From positions 28,393 through 92,392 of the forward strand of contig SVMZ01000009.1 in assembly GCA_015067185.1 (NCBI GenBank): 64,000 nucleotides of DNA. Reading direction: 5' to 3'. A model generated the notes under the pieces. It was not told where the DNA came from. It ran no database searches and worked only from the letters and a program-made list of their open reading frames with translations. Positions 52,676 through 60,115 of this stretch are shown here, piece after piece. The position numbers were made by a program, and so were the translations under genes. Positions within the stretch are counted from its first letter, which is position 1. Each line of letters opens with the position of its first letter. The DNA is from Oscillospiraceae bacterium. GTDB lineage: Bacteria > Bacillota > Clostridia > Oscillospirales > Ruminococcaceae.

Positions 52676-53557
52676 TTAAAGCAGGGGCATAACGGTATCA
52701 ACAAGTTTTTGCTGTTTTTCGGCAGAGAGGGGAGCAAAAGGTTTGCGGGCAATACCGAAGTCCAGTCCCATTTCGCAGAGAAGAGCTTTTTCTGCCTGCA
52801 TGACACCGACATCGCACATGGCACGGATGATAATATTGATGGTATTTTGAAGCTCTCTGGCCTCATCAAGGTGGTTTTCTTTAACGAGTGCCATCAATGT
52901 AATGAATTTTTCGGCCATGATGTTGTAGGTGCTTCCAATGCCTCCGTCGGCACCCATAGAGAGACCGGCCAGCATCATTTCATCAAAGCCGTTGTAGATG
53001 ATTTTTTCAGGGAAGGCAATCTTGAATCCGGAGAGGGCAAAATAGTCGTTGGAGGTGTGTTTGACGCCGATAAACCTGTCATCGGAGAGGAACTGTGAGA
53101 TTTGATCAACGGAAAGATTGACACCGGAGAAATTGGGGAAGTTGTAGATAAGCATGGGAAGAGAGGTTTTTTCTACAATGTCAAAATAATACTGCCTGAT
53201 CTCTTCAAAGGAAAATTTATAGTAGAAGGGAGCAACAGAGGAGACGGCATCATAGCCCAATTCTTCAGCAAGGAGGGCATAATCTGTGGAGAGATCGGTG
53301 GAGATGGCACCAATATGGGCAATAAGGGTGCAGCGGTTTCCAACAATCTCTTTGGTGGCACGGTAAAGCGTTCTGCGTTCCGCTTCGGTGAGAAGAAAAG
53401 CCTCGGCTGTGCTGCCGCAGACATAAAAACCTTTTATGCCTTTTTTTATATTCAGTTCAATCAATTGCTCCAATACCTTCAGGTTGAGATTGCCGTTAGA
53501 ATCGAAGGGGGTGAGCAAAGCAGGAAAGATGCCGCTGAATTTATCTTTGAGGTTCAT
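52676..53557 (-). CDS. nanA: N-acetylneuraminate lyase
   Basis: A 293-residue DapA-fold aldolase. GSTAEAFLLTEAERR (carboxylate loop), YNFPNFSG (catalytic Tyr) and GVKHTSNDYFAL (Schiff-base Lys) match NanA rather than dihydrodipicolinate synthase. It cleaves sialic acid to N-acetylmannosamine and pyruvate. AAGGAG before the ATG. First gene of a two-gene operon with the sialidase; an AraC regulator is divergent. No nanE, nanK or sialic acid transporter is in the window. Confidence 0.88.
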   Translation of the reverse strand: MNLKDKFSGIFPALLTPFDSNGNLNLKVLEQLIELNIKKGIKGFYVCGSTAEAFLLTEAERRTLYRATKEIVGNRCTLIAHIGAISTDLSTDYALLAEELGYDAVSSVAPFYYKFSFEEIRQYYFDIVEKTSLPMLIYNFPNFSGVNLSVDQISQFLSDDRFIGVKHTSNDYFALSGFKIAFPEKIIYNGFDEMMLAGLSMGADGGIGSTYNIMAEKFITLMALVKENHLDEARELQNTINIIIRAMCDVGVMQAEKALLCEMGLDFGIARKPFAPLSAEKQQKLVDTVMPLL

Positions 53558-53694
53558 GACAGAAGTCTCCTTTTGGAATAAGATAATATAATTATAAGAC
53601 AGGAAAAAGAAAAATAACAGCGATATTTTGCTGTATAATTTACTTTTGTTGCTGTTTATGGTAAAATAAAAGTGTTTTGATGGGAGGTGAAGAG

Positions 53695-54483
53695 GTGGAA
53701 GGGATAGTCAGCTGCAAATACCGCAGCAGGGGTAAGGACGAGCTTTACAATGTGAGGCATTTCCATGATAATGTGGCAGAAATTTTGTTGGTGCACAAAG
53801 GAAACGGTGTGATGACGATTCGCGATAAAATTTACCCGTTGGAGAGCAGCAGTATTTATTTTATCAGAGAAAATACCTTTCATTGTTCCACACCAAAGAA
53901 AAGCGAGGAATATGAGCGCAGTGTGGTGAATATTTCGGAGGGGTATTTGCGGGAACTGGTACGAATCACTGGATATGACAAGATATTGGAGAAAATGGAG
54001 CAGGCAGGCGGCATTATGCTGGATTTTGAAGCCTCCAGGACAGCGGAAAAGCTGTTTTTGCAGATGTCCTCGGAGAAGAGATGGGAATACTCCATGGCTC
54101 TACTGAAGCTGATTGAAATGGCATCCAGCAGGGGGTTTGAACAGAATGTTCTGAGCAACAAAGTGTCGCAGATTATGACCTATATCAACCGAAACATAGG
54201 AGAAGAACTGTCGTTGGAGAAAATCAGCAGGGCATTGTTTATCAGTAAATACCATATGTGCCGTATTTTTAAGGAAACGACCCGTATGAGTATTGCCGGA
54301 TATATCCTTTCCCAGCGGCTCTCCCTGGCAAAAAATATGCTGATATCCACGGAGAAAAGCATTTCAGAGATTGCACTGACGTGTGGATTTTCTGGGTTTT
54401 CCTATTTCAGCCGTGTATTTAAAGCAAAGGAAGGAATCACGGCGGGGGAATATCGAAAAAGGTTTTCTGCGCAGCTGGATTGA
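53695..54483 (+). CDS. AraC-family regulator, divergent from nanA
   Basis: A 262-residue regulator: N-terminal cupin (NVRHFHDNVAEILLVHKGNG, FHCSTPKK) and two C-terminal helix-turn-helix motifs (LSLEKISRALFISKYHMCRI, SISEIALTCGFSGFSYFS). I place the start at the GTG at 53695, 7 bases after GGGAGG; the TTG six codons earlier would overlap that site. Its position divergent from the lyase-sialidase operon suggests it senses sialic acid or a derivative (inference). Confidence 0.9.
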   Translation: MEGIVSCKYRSRGKDELYNVRHFHDNVAEILLVHKGNGVMTIRDKIYPLESSSIYFIRENTFHCSTPKKSEEYERSVVNISEGYLRELVRITGYDKILEKMEQAGGIMLDFEASRTAEKLFLQMSSEKRWEYSMALLKLIEMASSRGFEQNVLSNKVSQIMTYINRNIGEELSLEKISRALFISKYHMCRIFKETTRMSIAGYILSQRLSLAKNMLISTEKSISEIALTCGFSGFSYFSRVFKAKEGITAGEYRKRFSAQLD

Positions 54484-54551
54484 CGGTGAAAACTTTTTTG
54501 GAAATATTCTTTGCTGCGCATTGATAAATTGCAGAAGAAAAATATAGAAAA

Positions 54552-54589
54552 ACAGAGGGGCAGAAAGTATTGACTTACTGCCCCTCTGT
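54552..54589. terminator. Bidirectional terminator
   Basis: A 12-bp perfect stem ACAGAGGGGCAG / CTGCCCCTCTGT with a 14-base loop and A/T-rich flanks between convergent genes. Confidence 0.85.
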
Positions 54590-54593
54590 AATT

Positions 54594-55691
54594 TCATAGT
54601 TTGGATGCAGGAATCGCGTCAAGTAGAATTTGAGTCAGTTCTGCCATCATTTCCTCAGTTCCAATGGTGATGCGAAGATGCTTTTCATTATTGCTGTTGA
54701 AAATACGAATCATGTAGCCGTGGTCGTCTGCGATGCGACGAATGTTTTCTACATTGTATCCGACGGCGCGGATATAGACGAAGTTTGCGCTGGATTCAAA
54801 GACAGTAATACCGTCAATGCGGTTCAGGGTATCACGAAATATGTTGCGGCTGCGAATGATTTTTGCACGGATATCATCGTAATAGGTTTGGTCTTCCAGT
54901 GCCGCGATAGCCATCCTCTTGACGATGTGCGGCAGGCGGTGCAGGGGAAGATCCAAAAAAAGAACCTTTTTTAATGCTTCAGAGCAGAAACCATAACCAA
55001 TACGCAGATTGGCAAGCCCATAAAACTTGGAGAAAGTGCGGGAGAAAACAACATTTTCATAGGTTTTAATAAGGCGGACAACATCAAGGGTGTAGTCGGA
55101 AAAGCCATAATAAGCCTCGTCTATCAGCATCAAAGTGTCCGGATACGAACGGATTAAGTCTTCAATGTCATTGTCGGTTATGGTATTTCCGGTTGGCATA
55201 GCTGGTGTTGTCAGGAGGACAATTTTAGGATGATGTGTCTCGATCATGGATTTAATTGCGAAAATATCGTGTTCGCATCGTGTCTCTTTTTCAATGATAG
55301 GATATTTGATGACGGTGAGAAAACGATAGTCGGCAAGACCAAAGTAGTAGCTCCATCCGGGATCAGGGAGCAGAATGGTATCTCCGGGACGTGCGATCGT
55401 ACCGATTATAGATTTGAGGTTCTCGGCGGAACCGTTGTTAAGAAAAAGATTTGCAGCCGGAATGCCGGTATGTGTAGATAGTACCTCACACAGATCTTCA
55501 CGGGCGGTTGATTCGTACAGATAAAGATCTTCGCGAGTAGTTTGATTCAAAGAGGCCAGACATTTGGGAGAGGGGCCGTAGAGATTCTCGTTGTAATGCA
55601 AACGGCCGGTATTTTGTTCGGTTGGAACACCGGCATAGCGGGTAATTCCCTCATAGAGGGCTGTCAGTTTGTTCATGTGAATATTTTGCAT
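54594..55691 (-). CDS. Histidinol-phosphate-aminotransferase-like PLP enzyme
   Basis: A 365-residue fold-type I aminotransferase of the HisC group. LHYNENLYGPSP at the N-terminus, the PLP-phosphate site FLNNGSAENLKSII, TPAMPTGNTIT, LIDEAYYGFSD and the PLP Lys in FSRTFSKFYGLANLRIGYG. It may make L-histidine, or act on other amino acids, since stand-alone HisC-like enzymes outside his operons are often promiscuous or have special roles; no his gene is near. The ATG at 55691 has GGAAG 14 bases upstream, somewhat far, so the start is not secure. Confidence 0.85.
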   Translation of the reverse strand: MQNIHMNKLTALYEGITRYAGVPTEQNTGRLHYNENLYGPSPKCLASLNQTTREDLYLYESTAREDLCEVLSTHTGIPAANLFLNNGSAENLKSIIGTIARPGDTILLPDPGWSYYFGLADYRFLTVIKYPIIEKETRCEHDIFAIKSMIETHHPKIVLLTTPAMPTGNTITDNDIEDLIRSYPDTLMLIDEAYYGFSDYTLDVVRLIKTYENVVFSRTFSKFYGLANLRIGYGFCSEALKKVLFLDLPLHRLPHIVKRMAIAALEDQTYYDDIRAKIIRSRNIFRDTLNRIDGITVFESSANFVYIRAVGYNVENIRRIADDHGYMIRIFNSNNEKHLRITIGTEEMMAELTQILLDAIPASKL

Positions 55692-55742
55692 TCGATATAC
55701 GGATGCTTCCTTTCATATTGATGGTGAAGTGGGAATGTACCG

Positions 55743-55771
55743 TTGACGGTATTTGTTTGTTGTGGTATAAC
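55743..55771 (+). promoter_or_regulatory. Promoter of the DeoR-type regulator gene
   Basis: TTGACG, 17-base spacer, TATAAC; the ATG follows 80 bases on with AAGGAGG. Confidence 0.6.
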
Positions 55772-55850
55772 TATATCATAGAACAAAAACAAATACAATA
55801 AATGTTTGAAATAATGAAAATCGAACACAAAAACGCACAAGGAGGCGCTT

Positions 55851-56543
55851 ATGAAGCTAAATGATCGGCAACAAATGATCCTGAATCTTTTGAAACAGAA
55901 CCAGCAAGTACGCGTCAGTCAGCTTGCAAAGGAATTGTTTGCAAGCGAGATGAGCATCCGCAGAGATCTGGAATATCTTGAAAAGGAGGGAATGCTCTCG
56001 CGTTGTCACGGAGGAGCAGTTCCGATTGGGAATCAACTGCACTATCCAATCAAATACCGGATGAATATCCATGCAAAAGAGAAAAGAGAACTTGCATTGC
56101 GGGCAAAAGAGCATCTTGAAAATCATATGGTGGTGTTTTTTAACAGTTCCTCAACCGGAGCGTATCTGATTCCGTATCTCAAAGAGTATCAAAACATCAG
56201 TGTGATTACCAATTCTCTATTTTTGGTATCATTCCTGAGCCAGTATCATATTCCGTGTACGGTGACAGGCGGTATATACCACGAGATTGAGGGATGTCTG
56301 TTTGGAAGTGCAGCGGAACAGTTTCTGATGCGGATCAATCCGGATTTGGCAATTCTCTCATGTGAAGGATTTACCAATGATGGGATTGTCACAGAGAGTG
56401 TGGAGTCGATGGCCTCATTGGCAAGGATTGCCTGTGAAAATGCAAAGAAAACGCTTTTTCTTATGGATGAATCCAAAAGAGGGGCGCTGTATACTCATAC
56501 CGTGTGTAGAACAGATACACGCAGGCTTCTGCTTCACGCGTAA
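55851..56543 (+). CDS. DeoR-family transcription repressor
   Basis: A 230-residue regulator. N-terminal helix-turn-helix (NDRQQMILNLLKQNQQVRVSQ; EMSIRRDLEYLEKEGMLSRCHGGAVP, quoted in parts as MSIRRDLEYLEKEG) and the DeoRC sugar-phosphate sensor domain (FFNSSSTGAYLIPYL, VITNSL, VTGGIYHEIEGCLFG, CEGFTNDGIVTES). The C-terminus is about 20 residues shorter than usual. Members respond to phosphorylated sugars. Single gene; its target could be the divergent aminotransferase gene or one elsewhere. Confidence 0.9.
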   Translation: MKLNDRQQMILNLLKQNQQVRVSQLAKELFASEMSIRRDLEYLEKEGMLSRCHGGAVPIGNQLHYPIKYRMNIHAKEKRELALRAKEHLENHMVVFFNSSSTGAYLIPYLKEYQNISVITNSLFLVSFLSQYHIPCTVTGGIYHEIEGCLFGSAAEQFLMRINPDLAILSCEGFTNDGIVTESVESMASLARIACENAKKTLFLMDESKRGALYTHTVCRTDTRRLLLHA

Positions 56544-56667
56544 TACAGGTAGCTTTCTGCCTTATAAGAGTAATTATTTCACCGAATGATTCAGTAGATA
56601 TATTCTGGGATGGATGAAAGAGGGCAGGAGGATTTCAAAGAAAATGTAGTTTTTATTATACTAAAAT

Positions 56668-56702
56668 GAGCAGCACCGACAGGATAGATGTCGGTGCTGC
56701 TC
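56668..56702. terminator. Terminator between DeoR and EutH-like genes
   Basis: A 14-bp perfect stem GAGCAGCACCGACA / TGTCGGTGCTGCTC with short T-rich flanks on both sides. Confidence 0.85.
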
Positions 56703-56707
56703 GTTTG

Positions 56708-57799
56708 TTATTGTTGGGTTTGTGGGGTCACCGTAGTTTTCTTCTTTCTCTCATAGATAAAGCAAGCTAACACCACAGAAGTGATACCGGAGAGCAGCTT
56801 GCCGACGATCATGGGGAAGAGGTAGTCGGCATTAAAGGAAAGGGTAAAGGCAAGGTGGTCGACAAGGACAAATGCTGCTGAAACAGAGAATGCCGCATTG
56901 AGAATGATGCCTTTTCTGTCCATTTTTTTCATCATGTTAAAGGTGGTGAGAGAAGTGCCCATGGAGGCGAGAAAACCAAAGGCAGAGGTATCGTTGATGC
57001 CAAGTTTTTGGCCGATTTTGGTTAGCGGTTTGGCAAATAATTTTTTGAGTATGTAGATGAGAGGAAAGGCACCGGTCATGATGCAGACAATATTGATGAC
57101 AGCGGACATGGCATTTTCAAGGGTGTCGATGTAAGGAAGAAGTGCTTTTCCTGTCAGGAATTCGATAACACCAAGGAGAAGCCCCACCGAGACGAGCATT
57201 TTGACAAGGAACCCAAGTACCATAAAGGCCTTGATGGTGAGTGCTTCAAATTTCAGAAGTCCAACGGCAATGATGGCGGCAAAAAGAAGCAGAGGGATCA
57301 GGTTGATAATCATCCGGAGAAAGTTGAGTTTCAGCATAATGCCGGCAACAATACAGCCGACAGGCATGGTAACGATACCGCAGAGAATGCCGAGAATGAT
57401 ATCATTGTGGTGCTCTTTTGCTGTAATCTGGAGAGAAAAGGGAATGGTAAAAGAGATGGTGGCTCCGATCATGGAGGCAACGATCAAACCGTTAAAAAGG
57501 CCGAATTCCGGGTCATCGCAAAGTTCCAATGCCAGATGAGCTGCTCCCATATCGTTGGCGAGGATGGCAGCAGGAATGATGGAGAAATCGAAAAAAAGAG
57601 GAACATTCTCCGAAATAATCCCGAAAAGATGTGCCAAAAGCGGAGCCATAATCAGCATGCCTCCCATGGAAAGAGCCAGAGAGCCCAGCATCATAATGCC
57701 GTTTTCAAATTCGGCACCAAGTCCCAGCTTGTTGCCGATAATACGGTCGATCACCGCAACAACTGCGATGGCGAGCATAAAGTAGGTGACGAATTCCAT
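56708..57799 (-). CDS. EutH-like transporter
   Basis: A 363-residue membrane protein with ten or eleven hydrophobic segments, resembling EutH (ethanolamine permease) along its length: IDRIIGNKLGLGAEFENGI, FDFSIIPAAILANDMGAAHLA, DPEFGLFNGLIVASMIGATISFTIPF, GFLASMGTSLTTFNMMKKMD. No ethanolamine catabolic or microcompartment gene is nearby. Instead it starts 33 bases after a GH43-like enzyme gene, which suggests a different solute. Start at 57799 with GGAGG 5 bases upstream. Confidence 0.85.
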   Translation of the reverse strand: MEFVTYFMLAIAVVAVIDRIIGNKLGLGAEFENGIMMLGSLALSMGGMLIMAPLLAHLFGIISENVPLFFDFSIIPAAILANDMGAAHLALELCDDPEFGLFNGLIVASMIGATISFTIPFSLQITAKEHHNDIILGILCGIVTMPVGCIVAGIMLKLNFLRMIINLIPLLLFAAIIAVGLLKFEALTIKAFMVLGFLVKMLVSVGLLLGVIEFLTGKALLPYIDTLENAMSAVINIVCIMTGAFPLIYILKKLFAKPLTKIGQKLGINDTSAFGFLASMGTSLTTFNMMKKMDRKGIILNAAFSVSAAFVLVDHLAFTLSFNADYLFPMIVGKLLSGITSVVLACFIYERKKKTTVTPQTQQ

Positions 57800-57832
57800 A
57801 AAGACCTCCGAAGGGAATGCTGTTATCAAAAT

Positions 57833-58729
57833 TTATTTTGTCCAGTCAACATCAAGCGGTGCGTTGGGATCACAAGTCAGTTTGCCGTCTTCGAGTTTCA
57901 ATTCAGCAAGATAAACAACGCTGATGGTATGATTGGTGAACTGATGCGGGTGGTTAAAGTAGACAATGAACGCGCGCCCCTGATGGGTAAAGACGTCGGC
58001 GTGGGCACCGTGCCCCACATCAGGTGTTCTTGGGTCTGAGCGAAGGATGTTTCCATCCTGACGGGTAAAATGCTCAAGATCATTAGAAGAATAGACGGCA
58101 AGCCCGTCCCATACATCCGAGATCAGCCAGTATTTTCCGTAGAACTCAAACACGTTGGGCCCTTCCTGACGGCTGTCGCCGGCGGCAATGCCTCGGTATT
58201 CCCAGTTGTGAAGATCGCAGCTGTCTGCATAGCAGGTGGCAGAGTTTTGGTTTTCGTCCTTGTACCACATGCGCCAGATTCCATTGGGAAGTCGGAAGAT
58301 GGCGGGATCGATGATGCGGGAGGAGCCAAATTCAAGAGAACCCACACGGGTCCAGTAGAAGAGATCTTTGGAAGTGTAATGTTCGATGGTAGCCTTGCCC
58401 TTCCAGGTGATGTGGATTCCGCGAATATAGGAGACATACATGTGATAGGTGGTAGTTTCCGGTTCATAGACAATCTCCGGAGCCCAGTATGTGTTGTGAC
58501 CAAATTCAAAATCCAGATCAAGGGCACCGCGATAATACCAATAGCTGCCGTCTTCCGATTCAGCAACGCCGATTTTTGTGCCATAGGCAAAGGAGACGCC
58601 TTCCACCTGCTGATTGGCACGACGCTGAGTGTAAAACATATAAAATTTTCCATCGGATTCTTTGCGGATAATCATCGGATCGGCTGCGCCGTCATAAACG
58701 GGGTCTCGATAGAGCGGAAACGGAACCAT
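57833..58729 (-). CDS. GH43/GH117-like five-bladed propeller glycosidase
   Basis: A 298-residue beta-propeller enzyme. RDPVYDGAADPMIIR near the start supplies the usual first catalytic Asp; WAPEIVYEPETTTYHMY and EGPNVFEFYGKYWLISD contain the expected acidic residues, and DVGHGAHADVF the conserved His. The repeated blade strands (MFYTQRR, MYVSYIR, MWYKDE, LISDV, IVYFNH) fit clan GH-F/GH43-type folds. Substrate unknown (arabinoside, xyloside or galactan-type). No signal peptide. GGAG before the ATG. Upstream operon partner of the EutH-like transporter. Confidence 0.78.
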   Translation of the reverse strand: MVPFPLYRDPVYDGAADPMIIRKESDGKFYMFYTQRRANQQVEGVSFAYGTKIGVAESEDGSYWYYRGALDLDFEFGHNTYWAPEIVYEPETTTYHMYVSYIRGIHITWKGKATIEHYTSKDLFYWTRVGSLEFGSSRIIDPAIFRLPNGIWRMWYKDENQNSATCYADSCDLHNWEYRGIAAGDSRQEGPNVFEFYGKYWLISDVWDGLAVYSSNDLEHFTRQDGNILRSDPRTPDVGHGAHADVFTHQGRAFIVYFNHPHQFTNHTISVVYLAELKLEDGKLTCDPNAPLDVDWTK

Positions 58730-58885
58730 GGTAAATCTCCTTTGAAAAGATAAAGTGAACAAAGAACAAGCAGAGAGAAAAAGAATAACGCTTTTTATAT
58801 TATATCTTTGTAAAAGGGAAAAAGCAAGGACTTGCAGGTGCTTTTTGTTGTCATTATTATCCCTGCTGTACCATGCGGCACAGCA

Positions 58886-59653
58886 TTACAGAGGCTTTTT
58901 TGCGAGAAAAAGAATATGGGTTTCAAAGGAGATAAGTTTATCTCCTGCCGCAAGAATGGTGCTTTTGAGGTTATCAAAGAATTGGGTTTTGTAGGGTTCC
59001 GGAATGACAATGTGATCGCAGTGCGTGCCGCTGAAGGCGGTGTATTCTTCTGCAGTAAACTCATGCCGGCTGTAATAACGCCGCTCTTCAAAATCGGTAT
59101 ATCCATATGCAGTGGCATTTTTATATGCGAAGGAGCCGTGAATATACTCCGTTTCGGGTTTAAAATATTCGGAATAAACTTTTTGAATCTGATGATAAAG
59201 TTTTTCGTTTGGTGTTTTATAATCGCCTCTGGTCAGCATCATAGCCAGGGTGCCGCCGGGCTTTAAAAGATCAAAGGTTTTGGAAAAAGCAATTTCCTCG
59301 GGAATCCACTGGATGGTTGCAGCAGAGTAGATCATATCGAATTTTTGGCTGCCGAAATGATGGGTAATAAAATCATCATTGGTAATTTTGAAATTGGGGC
59401 GGGATCCATACTTGCGTTTCATCATATCAGCCAGATGTTCGCCCAGTTCAATGGCATGATAATCGCAGCCTGTATTAAGGATAGGATCGGTAGCCTGTCC
59501 GGTTCCGGGGCCGAGCTCGAGAACGGTTTTTCCCGGACCAATACCGGCATATTCAATCAGTTCTTTGAATAGCTCTTCATGGTACCGTCCGCGGTATTTA
59601 TCGAACTGTTCGGGGATCGTGTCAAATATTTTTCTGAATTCCACAGGTTTCAC
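58886..59653 (-). CDS. Class I SAM-dependent methyltransferase
   Basis: A 255-residue cytoplasmic enzyme. Motif I is VLELGPGTGQAT, motif II YHAIELGEHLA, then FDMIYSAATIQWIP and LLKPGGTLAMML; it is of the Methyltransf_11/UbiE-like type, with a C-terminal region (YGYTDFEERRYYSRHEFTAEEY) common in Clostridial members. The substrate is unknown. The start codon is GTG with a weak Shine-Dalgarno. Single gene. Confidence 0.88.
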   Translation of the reverse strand: MKPVEFRKIFDTIPEQFDKYRGRYHEELFKELIEYAGIGPGKTVLELGPGTGQATDPILNTGCDYHAIELGEHLADMMKRKYGSRPNFKITNDDFITHHFGSQKFDMIYSAATIQWIPEEIAFSKTFDLLKPGGTLAMMLTRGDYKTPNEKLYHQIQKVYSEYFKPETEYIHGSFAYKNATAYGYTDFEERRYYSRHEFTAEEYTAFSGTHCDHIVIPEPYKTQFFDNLKSTILAAGDKLISFETHILFLAKKPL

Positions 59654-59705
59654 ATCTCACTTTCTATAAAAATCATTGACAGGAAAAAAGGCCCGGTAAA
59701 AAGAG

Positions 59706-59741
59706 AAGAAAACCTCAGGAAACATACCGTGAGGTTTTCTT
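59706..59741 (-). terminator. Terminator of the small membrane-protein gene
   Basis: GAAAACCTCA / TGAGGTTTTC with a 12-base loop; the A/T-rich stem ends serve as T-tracts in both directions. Confidence 0.75.
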
Positions 59742-59765
59742 GCTTACAGAGAGGGGGAATGTTTT

Positions 59766-60083
59766 TTAGATGAAATGGGTGTGTTTGGTTATCCATTGTT
59801 TCATCTTGATGCTCAGCCAAAAGGAATAGATGCCACAGGTGATGATGGTGAGCAGGAACCATTTGATATAATTGCCGAAAAGCTGTCCGCCGGTACCGTT
59901 AAAGGCGAGCTGGCGTCCGTCGATGACGGTGTGCTCTGCAATCCAGGATTCTTTCAGGCAAACAGCCCAGGGGGCAGCAATGCCAAAGGTAACGGTGATG
60001 ATCAGCCACTGCAGAAGAGGAATACCGATTAATCCCAACAGGCCACCTATAAATTTAGCTCCCACAATGATCATTCCGAACAT
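59766..60083 (-). CDS. Small DUF898-like membrane protein
   Basis: A 105-residue protein with two long hydrophobic stretches (KFIGGLLGLIGIPLLQWLIITVTFGIAAPWAV and NYIKWFLLTIITCGIYSFWLSI in parts). IDGRQLAFNGTGGQLFGNYIKW followed by LLTIITCGIYSFW resembles the repeat of DUF898/YjgN proteins, here in a minimal form. Function unknown. The start has no clear Shine-Dalgarno, so the N-terminus is uncertain. It starts 32 bases after the end of the mannosidase gene. Confidence 0.7.
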   Translation of the reverse strand: MFGMIIVGAKFIGGLLGLIGIPLLQWLIITVTFGIAAPWAVCLKESWIAEHTVIDGRQLAFNGTGGQLFGNYIKWFLLTIITCGIYSFWLSIKMKQWITKHTHFI

Positions 60084-60115
60084 ATCGAAACGGCAGAATA
60101 AACAATTTTGAAAAA

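Noticed and set aside
56362..56589. Shifted frame overlapping the end of the DeoR gene, considered as a frameshifted C-terminus
   Set aside because: The product does not resemble a DeoR C-terminus; the annotated frame already contains the sensor motifs and just ends a little early.
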